Below are positions 10,643 through 27,464 of a DNA stretch of 32,019 bases, in pieces. A program made the translations under genes and the position numbers. How positions within the stretch are numbered: position 1 is the stretch's first letter; the number at the start of each line of letters is the position of its first letter. The notes beneath the pieces are model-generated. The model was given only the letters and a program-made list of their open reading frames with translations, ran no database searches and was not told where the DNA came from. Where the stretch lies: positions 286,341 to 318,359 of the forward strand of contig NW_003125886.1 in NCBI RefSeq assembly GCF_000003605.2, in the 5' to 3' direction. This DNA comes from Saccoglossus kowalevskii. Taxonomy: Eukaryota > Hemichordata > Enteropneusta > Harrimaniidae.

Positions 10643-11982
10643 GTAATAATGATAAAACAATTACAAAATAATAAAATATATAGTAAAAATAAAATTCACG
10701 CTGTGAATACATCAGATTTTGCAAAATTAGTTTACATACTGGTAATATGGAAACTATACCACACACAATTTGGTCTATTAGAGTTGTATTATTTATCAAT
10801 TAGTAAAATATGATTTAATTTGATTATAGACGCACCACAATTGTCAGCAAGTGTTACTAATAGCACAAATACAGTGTTGGTTACCTATGACATGCTATAA
10901 GAACATGATTTATTTGTGCAATTGAGATATTTTAGTTGCATTTTAGATTACTTTAAAAATCTCTACATCCGTAAAAAGTGTTCTCGGTTTACAACGAACA
11001 AGGGCAGGTTTATGGATGTCAGACACTATTTTAGATTTAGATGGGAAAAATTGAAATTATAGAGGAATTCTGGGAGATGTGTTGAACAAAGATTTGCAAG
11101 CTGGACACCGCGAAAATATTTGCTTGAAAAAAAAGTGTACACATTCAACAAAAATAAAATAGCGCAGACTAGACATGAAACAAAAAATCACTGGACACAC
11201 TCAGCCACCCCTATGATTTCAAATGGTTAATCCCTTAGCGAGGTTTAATCAAATTCTTGATTTGAAAATGAGCAATGAAAATGAGCAAATGAAGCTGCGA
11301 TGAGTTTGTAATAGCACCCTCAACACTTCACAATATGTCCAACAGAAGCAAATTAGCTGACACTAGAGGGCGCCATAACCGAAAATTGAGTTTAAAAAAA
11401 AATACGATTTTTTGAACAATATTAATACCGATTTTAATTTTTACTAATTTTACCCCCCCCCCCTTTCCATGAGAACACTGCAAAATAATTTCCAAGCAAA
11501 AATTAATGATTCATTTTTACTGGTATTTAATTTCACTATATTCATACATATAGATACTATATTCACTGATATTTGTTCATGCTCACTGGCTTTATAAATT
11601 CACAAATTTCCAGTGAAAAAATGTTTTCTATTGTTATTTTATAAGTGTAAAGTGGATTCAATTTAGCAGATTTAATATCAGTGGTAATACCAAAATTAAA
11701 ATCCAGTATTAAAATATGGTAGACAATATATTTACAGTATTTGCGCTCCATATGTTAATAATACCATGGATGGTTTTAATAATTACCCACTACTTGGCCA
11801 TATTTTAACTGTTTCTAGTTAAAGCCAAAACAAAAACTTAATTTCTGATTTCAGAGTATGCCCAAAATCTTTAATAAAAATAATTTGAAAAGTGATGAAT
11901 AGCGCCCTCATCATCCAAATCGAAAAATTAATATTAGGGATGGTCATTTAAATACTGGGAGGGGAGATGGTAGAAAAACTAC

Positions 11983-12166
11983 TACTGTAAAATCTGTATT
12001 AGAAACCGCGGCTTCTATTAAAATGGTACAATCCAATAGAGGGGGTGCGGCTTCTATTAGAGCATCTACACATATGAGAAATGATGATTTGTTGGTTCCC
12101 AATTGTTTAAAAAGAATGGGTGCGACTTCTATTAGGGATGCGGCTTCTAATACAGATTTTACGGTA
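11983..12166. mobile_element. Small palindromic MITE, TA-flanked
   Basis: Left end: TACTGTAAAATCTGTATTAG. Right end, inverted: TACCGTAAAATCTGTATTAG. The inversion continues into AA/AG-CCGC. If the outer TA on each side is the target duplication, the element is a Tc1/mariner- or pogo-like MITE. Internal blocks with GCGGCTTCTATTAG are repeated several times, also in inverted form. There is no coding capacity. Confidence 0.72.
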
Positions 12167-12659
12167 AATATTTTTTCATTTTTTTTTTCACAATGACTTT
12201 GTGTAAAGTGTTGTTCTTACTCTTCTCTATAGAACAAATTTTTATTATTTTTGTTTCTTCTGTAATTTTCTCTTTGGTTTTCAATATATTTTCTGCACAA
12301 CTATGGCTTCAAAAATTGTGAAAACTTTTTTCCCCGACAAGAAATTGATTTGCAATGCCTTATGTTGACAAATTAAATACTAAACATCCAATTTAAAAAC
12401 CGAAGATTTTGTGACAAAAATTCTTGTGCATGAAGAAAAAAACATTTCCACAAACAACATCAGATATGTGAAAAAAATAAAATTAAACAAGTCATTGAAA
12501 ATGACACAGTCCCTGTTAAGTTCTCTTTGCGCTCGTCATATTAAAGCGGAGGGGTTGTCGCGAGCGTGTTTGAAACTTGAGTTCCAAGTGGCGTATACAA
12601 CAGATTGTTTATTTACATCAAAACACCTGTTTCGTGTCATAGTAATATGGCCAAAATAA

Positions 12660-13603
12660 AAACAGCCGTTATTCAGCCATCTTTGATCTGGACATGTCAT
12701 GGACATGCATCCTAACCTGTATAAAGTACATGTATGTGCCAAATTTGAATGAAAACTGACAGAGCACGTCCAAGATACCACATAAAAAAACAAAAACAAG
12801 ATGCCTGCCAGTCGACCATCTTTGATCCAATTGCAAAATAAATCGTCATGGACATGTATCCTAACATGTATAATCTATGTACCAAGTTTGAATGACAACT
12901 GACAAAGCATGTCCAAAATACAACATTTTCAAAAAACAAGATGGCTGCCAGTCGGCCATTTTGAATCGAATCGCTAAACCACTGCATGTGCATATGTCCC
13001 ACATAAGGTACTAGGCACATGCAAAGAATGAACGGAATCGGCCCACAGGATTCTGAAATATGACGTTGGATAGACTGACGCACGGACAGACGGACACACG
13101 GACGGTCGGACGGACAGACTCAGGAACTCACGGATGGTCTGGGACATGTATCCTAACATGTATGATCTATGTACTAAATTTGAATGAAAACTGACAAATC
13201 ATGTCCAAAATACAACATTTTCAAAAAACAAGATGGCTGCCAGTCGGTCATCTTTGATCCAATTGTGAAATAAATCATCATGGACATGTATCCTAACATG
13301 TATAATCTATGTACCAAGTTTGAATGAAAACTGACAAAGCATGTCCAAAATACAACATTTTCAAAAAACAAGATGGCTGCAAGTCGGCCATTTTGAATCG
13401 AATCGCTAAACCACTGCATGTGCATATGTCCCACATAAAGTACTGGGCACATGCAAAGAATGAACGGAATCGGTCCAAGGGATTCTGAGATATGACGCCG
13501 GACGGACGCACGGACGCACGGACGCACGGACGGACGGACGGACGGACGGACGGAGACTGAATTATAAGTCCCCGTTTTCGGACTTCGTCCGAACGGGAAC
13601 TAA
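12660..13603 (+). mobile_element. Composite tandem-monomer element with ACGG tract and terminal hairpin
   Basis: A block of about 430 bp is present twice in tandem; for example TCGCTAAACCACTGCATG recurs at 12971 and 13403, and TGGACATGTATCCTAACATG at 12849 and 13281, both 432 apart. Within each block are related ~140-150-bp monomers carrying AACAAGATGGCTGC. Each block ends in an ACGG-type run (13076-13116 degenerate, 13499-13554 near-perfect). The far end has a hairpin (13571-13597; TTCGGAC/GTCCGAA) followed two bases later by CTAA and then T, a Helitron-type 3' end. The left boundary is uncertain. Minus-strand open frames across it are repeat artefacts. Confidence 0.72.
13499..13554 (+). repeat. 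(ACGG)n microsatellite
   Basis: Roughly fourteen tetranucleotide units of GGAC, interrupted early by GCAC variants. It is an integral part of the composite element ending at about 13603. Confidence 0.95.
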
Positions 13604-16600
13604 TAAAATGCAAATTTCTCCATTTCAAACACATGCAGACAAGGCATGATTTTATACATTGAAAAAAAAAACTTAACAAATATTCTGTTCTCTGATTGGT
13701 CTAACTGTTAGGTGTTGGGGTTGGGTAGCCAATCAGGCACAATCTTTCAAAGAGCTTTGCATTGACTCTATATTTACCGATTTTTGATGGTATTAACATC
13801 CACTCTATCTTTTGGAGGAAGTAAATATTGAAAAATATGGTCAGCCAGATGGTCAGACCAACCCAGAATAGGACCACAGGTGTTTCTACGATTATTTTAT
13901 TGGTTCATACAAAACAAATTAATCTTGTATATATGTGTACTGTATTTGCTCTATTAGAAGCGCACTACAATAAAAGCAGTCAGCATATTACAAAACTTAA
14001 CAGCTGCTGTGTTGGTGTGTGGTTTTCGATTGATTGCTGTTTAACATCACACCCGTGGGACGAATGACCCTGACCCCCTGACCTCTACGTATTGGAGTAT
14101 AGATACAAATTGATACTGGGTAATTCAATTCATGGAACATCACAACATTTCATTGACAACCACATCTGGACCATCACCATGGCAACCCACTTTGTACAGC
14201 CCATACATTCAGGGGTTGTAACACATTTGTCATAATGTATACAAGGTCACTAGACGGAGTTTAATTGGTTTTGGGGAAAAAAGATTAAACTCCTTTCCAC
14301 AAAAATGCATTTGGGGGATTTTGTATTATTATTACAGCTGTAGTTTGGACAATTTACATTACCACTAAAATTGAAAGTTGGCTTGCTCTTATGGCGAAAT
14401 GGGATTAGACTTGAGCAAGTTATAGCACACACATTAATGTAATTGGGAGTATCCCCGCAGGAATTAAATTACACACATCAACGATGAATTTAATTCATTT
14501 GTTGTGCATTTGTGGACAAGGGGGGTTCATTTGACAACACAACTGCACCAATACCAAAGATTGATCGGGTATTACCGTGAAATGAATTATTGTCATTACT
14601 GTTATTCCTCTGCAAATTTGTAATAACACAGATGCTCAACTTTTCCTTGCCACTGACTAGACATTTATTGTGCAGCATTTTATACAATGTTAAACTTCTT
14701 TAAATTCTGAAATGAACATATAAAAGCATATATGCTTGTTTCATCAACACAATTGCAGGATCCAATTATTCTAATCACATTAGTTTTTCCGGGCTCTGAA
14801 CAAATACTGGTAAACGAAATGAACATTTTTCTTCATTGTAGAAAAGGGCCATTTCGACATTTGTCAAGTTTTCAAAAAGTAAATTTTTGTTAGAACAAAA
14901 TACAAATTTATCTATTTTTGAAAACCATCACAAGTATATCAAAAGTTAGCAGAAGGTACATTTCATGAATTGGCGTGGATGAAATTTCACAAAATCTTTG
15001 CAATGTCCAGTATTATAAGAGCACTGATCAACAATTGTCTCTCATGGAAGTAATCTGGTTTACAGCATATTTTTATCTTTTCTCGCCGAAATTTTGCTTT
15101 AATTCTCCTGAACATTTTTTAATTTTGACAGGCAGACAGGTCTCGATAAATATGCAGAATAATTTCATGATTGTTGACTTTCTAAAAGGGTCAAAATCTT
15201 ATTCTGAACAAGATTTGCAAAATGACATGTATTCAACCATGACTGTTGGTGGAATTTTCAAGAGAACAACATTTTTGAGAGTTTTTTCATTTTATGAGCA
15301 TCGAAAACTTCAATGATTGAATTTACATTCCGAATGATAAAGTCAACTTTTATTAACATTAAGCCACATAAATTTTTGTTATATTTTAGTAAAAAAATTG
15401 ATCAAGACTGATAAGCCCGACATGTAGACAGGAGTGGCACACTCGCCGGCCGAACAGCATCAGACCCCACTAACGCCTAACAGAGTTTATGTATTGTCGG
15501 CAAGAGCAATACTGCGAATTCGAAAAGTTAACACCTTCTTGCAATGATTTTCAATGAATATTCATTTTGGTGGTCATGGTACCACCGTCAATCAAAGCAA
15601 TGTTTGCATTGTCGGCAAAAATCACTGCTTTCAAGAAGATGATAAACTTTGCCGTGAATGGTTACTCTTTGATGGCTGTCACTATCTGATGTTCCTTCAA
15701 TTTGATTGGTTACCAACAAAAAATCATTGGGGGAAGTGAAACACAACATCATTCTGTTAGTGTGTTGGGTTTGGAGCACTCACGTGACATTGTCAGACTA
15801 GGCCGATAGTTAGTGGAAAAAATTAAAGCGTTTCAAAAGGTTAAAGATGCAATATGGATGACAACATTTAAAAAAATTGTTTGATATTGCATGTTAATGA
15901 ATATTCATTGTGATTTATCTTGCACATAATAGTAAACCTTCTACGAAACAAAAAATTATACATTTGCAACAATTGTACATTTTTATTACCGACAGATAAC
16001 CCCCAAGTTATCAATATTTAGTTTGAATCACATAGCAACCTTTCAAAGCAACGACACAATATATTTTATATACTGATACCAATTTTATTGGATATATATC
16101 TTCATTTTACAAAAAGAAAAAAAAACAGGGCACACAGACTACGAAAGTTGAATATAATAACCACTTACGAAACCATCAATTCTAGATACAACTATCAATC
16201 TCAAAGGCGTGTCCAGATAATAGTCGGTTAAATTTGTAATACAAAAAGAAAAAAAAAAACACCCACTCTTTGCGGTCCGTTGAGCACAATACCTAACACT
16301 CAAGTATAAATTCTTATACATTTTTGACAAAAAAAGTCACCACCCCATCCCTGCTCACAAAAACCACATCAATAATTACAAATATTTGAAGATTGTTACT
16401 GTTAATACTGTTACTATTTATAGTCATGATGTTACTATAGTTACGCAGTCCCCAAAATATTGAACTCCCGTTGATCACCAGAGCTACAAAGTTCATTCAC
16501 TTGATATACACTGGAACGACAACAATGAATGTCTTTGTATATAATTGGAACAAAAGGACAAACACCAAATTTTTAATTAATAAACAATTAGTGTCGTAGG

Positions 16601-18162
16601 AAAAAACCAACTGCTGCTGCTGCTGTATACCTAAATATTAAATTTAAAAAAAAAAAAAAGAATTTCGATATGCTTTTTTTGGAACCAAAAACATGCGAAT
16701 GGTTTTATACTTTATAGAAAAAATAAAAGGCACTCTTGTGGTGGTCTTTGGAATATATTAATCACAAGCCGAGAGAAAAAGAACTAAGAAAATCAAATTG
16801 GATATCAAAAGAAATAGATTGTCACAAAAGTAAAGACAGCAGCAGTTCCATGTGGTAAAAACACTCTGATTTACCGCAACAAGAAATTTGACAAAATACA
16901 GCATTGGGACAAACGGTGTGCATTTCCATCGCTATACACATTTCAGAATTTTTGATCAACACCTGCAAGGGACATTTTGTTCCAAATTATCATAAACCGG
17001 TAAACATTGACACCCAAAATTTGGCTTGAAAAAATGTACGCTGTGATAAAGGTTTTGAGAAGACTTTTCACACAGCAAAGATTAATGTTGACGTGAGACA
17101 CATAAAATAATAGCCTCACATGTACTCCTTATATTTATCAACTAAATAGCGTCGCAGTTAATCTCACTTGCAGGACCATGCTTACTGAATTCATAATTTT
17201 TAATTTTATATTTTATCACTCCCATTTCTAGTACCTACCAGTTCGTGTTTCCTCTGACAGAAATGGAAACAGGGAAAAAATACAGAACGTTGAAAAATTA
17301 CATTTACAATTTGACACCAACAGGTGGCGCTGTCTCACAAGTGAAATGAAAGTCCACCTTCCATACTGTAAGGACAGCAACCTCGCATACCATTAATTCC
17401 ATCAATGTTGTAGATTTCACAACAATAAATCTAATATTTTTATAAATATTTAAAGCATAGGTTCATCACTCTTCTAAAATGGTGAAAAAGCAAACTGAAC
17501 AAGATGAGGTGAAAGGACTAGGCACTGGGTTCACTAGAGATAAGAAACCACACACACACATACACACGTAGTTAATAGTATTGCTTAACTGGGCTACCAC
17601 TGGCTAACCTATTCACCTCCCAACATTGAACATGATGAACAACGACACTGAATCAGCAGCGGCGATGGCCACAATGCCGAAAACAGTAACTTTTATAATG
17701 GTAGAAAATCAATGGAAGATACCCAGTGAAGATAAACAACATTGAAAACAATGATTGTCCATTGCAACGTTACTGAAATAGCCATCAATTTTAACACACA
17801 CCAAGTGCAGCCGCAAATAAAAACTTGTTTTTTCCTCTTTAGAACAGCACATAGATGTTGATTTCATTTTGCACAATTGCTTCTACAGTTATTGCATGTC
17901 TGTCTTCGTTTTCCTCGTCTGACAATGAGGTAGTAGATCGGAAAGGGATAAAATCACGCAATGATTTCGCGGTCAAGTACTCCTCTGTATTCGGACATTA
18001 TTGTCTTGTGACCGAACAGTTGTGTTATCATTCATGCTTGTTTTGGCAACGCATCACACAAAGCAGCTTGTCATTATTGATGCCATCCCCCCAAAAAAGT
18101 GTTATGGTCCATCCACACAATCAATAGTAGTAGATTCCATTTATATACAGGGGTAAATCCCC
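13604..18162. other. Intergenic DNA and probable RNF38/44-like 3' UTR (minus strand)
   Basis: I see no coding exon here; short open frames on both strands lack family matches and splice context. The part adjoining 18163 should be the 3' UTR of the minus-strand RING gene, but I cannot place its polyadenylation site among many AT-rich hexamers. A short inverted pair TGATTGG/CCAATCA lies at about 13695-13735, and a (GCT)n run at 16611-16626. Confidence 0.5.
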
Positions 18163-23064
<4,902 letters not shown>

Positions 23065-23459
23065 CTGTAAAAATAAAATAAACCATTTAAAAATACAGTG
23101 AGTGGGAGGTCAGTACCATTGTAATTGTGTACATTCATGTGGTGAGTCCCACACAACATGAATGAGCCCATAACAACAATTTTCGCTGGGTGACGAATAA
23201 TTCTGGCTCGCATTGAATAGCTAAGCAATGGAATCAAGCTAAAGAATTTAATCTTAAGGTTCAACTGAGTTGAAGGTTTACATGTAGAAGTAACATACCA
23301 AAGACATACAACCATGCTCACATAACTGCATATGCTTGCCTTGTTTATTTTCAAAAACCAAATACAGATTCAATGATGTATTTATACGCGAGAGCCAAGT
23401 GACAAGGCAATTTCACAGACAGACTCCCCCTCCCCGAAAGAAAAACTGATGCCTTTTAA

Positions 23460-23492
23460 CTGCTGCTGCTGCTGCAAAAAAAAAAAAAAAAA
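23460..23492 (+). repeat. (CTG)n followed by poly-A
   Basis: Four CTG units followed by about 17 A. On the minus strand it appears as a Phe/Gln run in a spurious open frame. It lies upstream of the exon at 23064 and lacks matching splice context. Confidence 0.85.
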
Positions 23493-26266
23493 GGAACACA
23501 ACAGCAGAAAATCATAATAACTTAAACTTCCACAATATCTCAGGTCAGAAACGGGAAGTATTACAAAGGGTCTGAGTCGTAGATCATTAGCTAGACATCC
23601 TAGGCTTTTATCACTCACACATCTTCCAAAAACCATATTTGGATATGCCTCATTACCTATGCCAGACACTCAATAAGCATGGTAATTAAGTTTACTCAAA
23701 TACAATCAGGTATACCGGTATATGTAGATTTCCCTATAAAACCCATATAGTTAACAGGTATAGACTTACATGCATGCAGATTTAATAAAAATTGATACCC
23801 TTCAAATGAACAAGATTTTTCCAATACTGGTACATTTTATATTCAAAATCAGAGTATAGTGTTAAATGAAAGTACATCTGGAATCATTGATCATACATAG
23901 CAGAGTGAGGCAGTTATTAAACACATCAGTCAGCCTGCAACAAGTGTAAGTTTTATTTACCCCACCTTTATACACGCATACAATTCCTTAACTGTCATGC
24001 CAAGTACTACTTCTATTGGGTGTGGCTTGATTACAGCAAACCCAACTACATGGCTTGGTAAAACACATTTACACACACTCAATGCTCACCAATCATTTTT
24101 GCTCCCCCTCCTTCAAGACTCTCCAACATAGACAACAACTGAACAAAATATTTTTTTCAGACAATATTTGGAGTATTATTGTCAAATTGTTTTAAGTGTA
24201 TTGAAACACCAACTGTATGTTCCAGTCCCTAAATTTCTGCTTTACTTGTTGCGACTTGTATTAAAGCATAATAACATTTCCGTTTTTTCTTGATTGGCGG
24301 TTTTATGTTTTTGTTTTTTTTCTTTCTAAAGGTGTTAATACTTCCTGTGCAAAGGCCATTCCATTTGCAAGGTTTAATTCCTGCTACTCATGTTGTTGCT
24401 ATGGTCACACAGGTTCTCAGGGCATAGGATGAGGTCAAACAAATGGCAGGTTTTCTTGGTTGGAATTTAAAAAAAAAAATTTTTTAAGTAGAAGGAATGT
24501 TATAATGGAATTAAATTATTGTTTAATCATTTTTTTAAATGTTTCAAATTCTATCATCAATTTTTCTCAAATAGTAAAATCTATCATCTATTAAAAAAAA
24601 TCTGAATAACATTAAATATTAAATAAATTAATAAAAACATATCTGAGTCGCTGCTTTTTGCCAGCAATGAAAAAGACTAGAGTAGAGCAACGACATAAAA
24701 AATTATCAGACAAATTTATGGTTGCATTTGAGACGAGAATAACCATGGAAACCATAGCATGGTGATCCTGAAAGATACTGACAAAAAAAAAAATCAGTCA
24801 AGTATTTTAAATCTCTTTTAAGGCATAAAAATAATCAAATAAAGAAAATGCATCTAAAGAGTGCTGTATGAAACTATGAATATCTTGCAGCCATATTTGC
24901 TCTCAAATATTCAGTAAAATATGACCTCATTTCTGTGGAGATTATAATTTATATTGTAAGCTTGAAGCTGACAAGAAAGCATGCAAGTCGATATAGTGCA
25001 GTCTTGATATTCAAAGCCAGTCATGTTTACCCCGAGTCTTGTATTCACCCCGTGTAATTATCACTACTTTGCGAATATTTCAGACAAATTTCAAGTGATT
25101 CTAAAATTAATACAATATTTTTTTTTTTTTGGAAAGAATATTCCATGTCTTGAATTTTCAAAGTATTATGAGCCAGCTTACTGCCTTCCATGGTCGAGGC
25201 TTGGTTAGGAGAATTTTATGAAGTAGAAAAGACGGAAGGTTTACAAGTACAAAAATAGCTGATGTTTGAACAGCATGAATCCATTCAAGTATAGAACAGC
25301 ATATACAAAGAATTCCTAGCAAACAATATCAATCCTAGCAAACCATTAGAGTGACCTTGGTGAAGTTATTATTTCCTGTGTCATTGACATTGTAGATGAG
25401 AATATACAAAACTTTAATCAAAATCCAACACATGGCAGTTTTTTTTTTTTTAAAAACACGTAGGTACAACATATAGAGGAAGTAATTTTAAAACATGCAA
25501 AAAGCATGTGATAATTTCATGCTGACCCCCCCCCCCCCCGATCAGTCTTGACACAAATAATTTCATTTCATTTATTTCTTTTGTATTTTCATCAGCATTT
25601 TATACCAATACAAATGACATATGCAAGTCAACGTTCCAAAAAGGTCAAGATACGTGTAGTTTATAATATTGATAAAAATAAATGATCAGCCAGCAATAAA
25701 ACACAGAGCAGGCCAGCATGATTTACTTCAAACCCAAATGGCGGAAACATTGACCTTGACTGCCACAGCAACATTGACATTGAGTGTCACTATGAAAAGG
25801 TACCCAATGATTCCCTCTGCCATACCAGAGGTCTATCAGCAATTTTATTATTTACAAATTAGAAATTCAGCAAGATGATCACCCCAATCCTATTTGGACT
25901 GATTTTACTGACGTTTTAACCAAGCACAGTTATTACAGTGAAAACCTGTGCCTGGAGGCACCATATGCTTCTAAATAATTTAACAGCACTACTGCCTGTA
26001 AGTAAGACAATATATAAAACAACTAGAGAGACCAGTTTGAAAACGGCCAGGGATTACCAGCTATATAATCATACCCAGTAGTAGACTTTCTGTCTCTGAT
26101 CCCAATTCTATTCTCATCTAGCTCATCAATCCTGTGAAAAAAACAAAACTTTCCACGATTGTCTCTTATCCATCTACTTCTAAGTGAATTTGACTTTGAC
26201 CTTGCATTGTGAATCCGCTAATCAATGTTCAACTTTCAACAGGAAGTATCCTGTCGTTCATCTTGA

Positions 26267-26270
<4 letters not shown>

Positions 26271-26314
<44 letters not shown>
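26271..26314 (+). repeat. (TC)n microsatellite
   Basis: About 22 dinucleotide units with one interruption (a TT). Confidence 0.97.
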
Positions 26315-26329
26315 ATCCCATCACATCAC

Positions 26330-26357
26330 CTGCAGGCTCTCAAAGACATTAACACAG
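26330..26357 (-). other. Weak candidate microexon of the RNF38/44-like gene
   Basis: On the minus strand a CAG acceptor is followed by 28 bases and a CAG|GTGATG donor. Read in the phase required by the exon at 23064, it gives CVNVFESLQ joined to SESPS. Vertebrate RNF38 has a similar FFQ-SEDSPS junction. The polypyrimidine tract is poor and the exon is very short, so this may be chance. Confidence 0.2.
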
Positions 26358-27439
26358 CTGCAATGGTAAATGTGATCTTAACCCATCACAGTTATTTCCC
26401 ATTCACATGAAAATAACGGCATTTTACAATTTAACGTTTCTCAGCGAACTGCAGTGACGACACCACTTGTAATATTCAAAATAATGCGAATGATTAATTT
26501 GAAGTGATCTATATTTCGATACAAAGGCTCATGGGTAATGTGCTTAACCAAAGGGCTTCAATAGCTAACAAAAACTTCAACCATGGACCTGAATCCAATC
26601 GTGGGGATCTCCCGTAGTAAATTTTTTATAAGTTTCCATAATAAAGGTTCACGCCTTTATTGTAACAATTGCTGTAAACAACAAGTAGCCTACGCGTAAC
26701 ACTGAGTTACAAAAAACTTTGGTAAAGTAATGCCTTGTTCTGGGTCTCAGCTTCAAAATGGATTGAAGTTATCTCTCTCGGTCTGATGCACACGTCTTCA
26801 CCAGGAGTCTATCTATTGAGACATTTCATATGAAGGCTAGTTAGAAGATTACCTTGAAGCTAACAGAATATAAAAACAAAGTTTATTATTACCATCGAAA
26901 ACTAGAACAGGGTGGTTCTTGATTACAGAGTAGAGTGACTGGAAATGCCTCAAGTTGGAAACACGATGACTTACAACACAGCTAGAGCCTAGACAGTATG
27001 AACTATGGTAGTGTAGTTCAAAATAAGTAAAAAGTACCCTCCCCCTTATAGTACTGAAATTGTATTAATTTCTCTCTAATGTAATCTAATTTTCGTTGAT
27101 AGGAATTTTCAAGATTCGACTATAACTGCAACAAAATTTCATCGATTTTCACTAACTTCCACTAAAATCGTGAAAACGCGACTCTCAGGAAAAAATTTAC
27201 AGTTTTCAGTACTTTTACAGTCATTGCATTGCCTATGCGACTGAAAACCTGCAGGAATTTTAACCTACAGTCGGTGTATACCGTAAATCAACACAGAGAC
27301 ACCTAGTATCGAGCAGAATAAAAGATTATTACTGCTTAATGCTGACATGTGTAAGCACATCTCGTCTTTACGCATATGTGAATATAAGTGTAGATTCAGC
27401 AAGACGGTTGGAACACTTAAAGATGCTTGTTGGTGTACC

Positions 27440-27464
27440 GTGTGTGTGTGTGTGTGTGTGTGTG
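27440..27464 (+). repeat. (GT)n microsatellite
   Basis: Twelve uninterrupted GT units. It creates Cys-Val or Thr-His runs in spurious open frames on both strands. Confidence 0.97.

Noticed and set aside
12536-13679. Overlapping minus-strand open frames of 60-128 codons with repeated peptide blocks
   Set aside because: They are translations of the tandem composite element; the repeated peptides track its 432-bp period and the ACGG tract (Arg-Pro-Ser-Val runs).
4589-18162. Histone genes or a histone-type 3' stem-loop near SLBP
   Set aside because: I looked for the canonical GGCTCTTTTCAGAGCC-type stem-loop and histone exons and saw none.
24084-24133. Exon-like segment on the minus strand (good acceptor, donor gtgagc)
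   Set aside because: Its open frame ends in phase 1, which would create a stop on joining to the exon at 23064; there is no family similarity.
26074-26132. Minus-strand segment with a strong acceptor encoding IDELDENRIGIRDRKSTTG
   Set aside because: Neither possible donor has the phase needed by the next known exon, and I recognise no homology. It is worth remembering only if RNA data show it.
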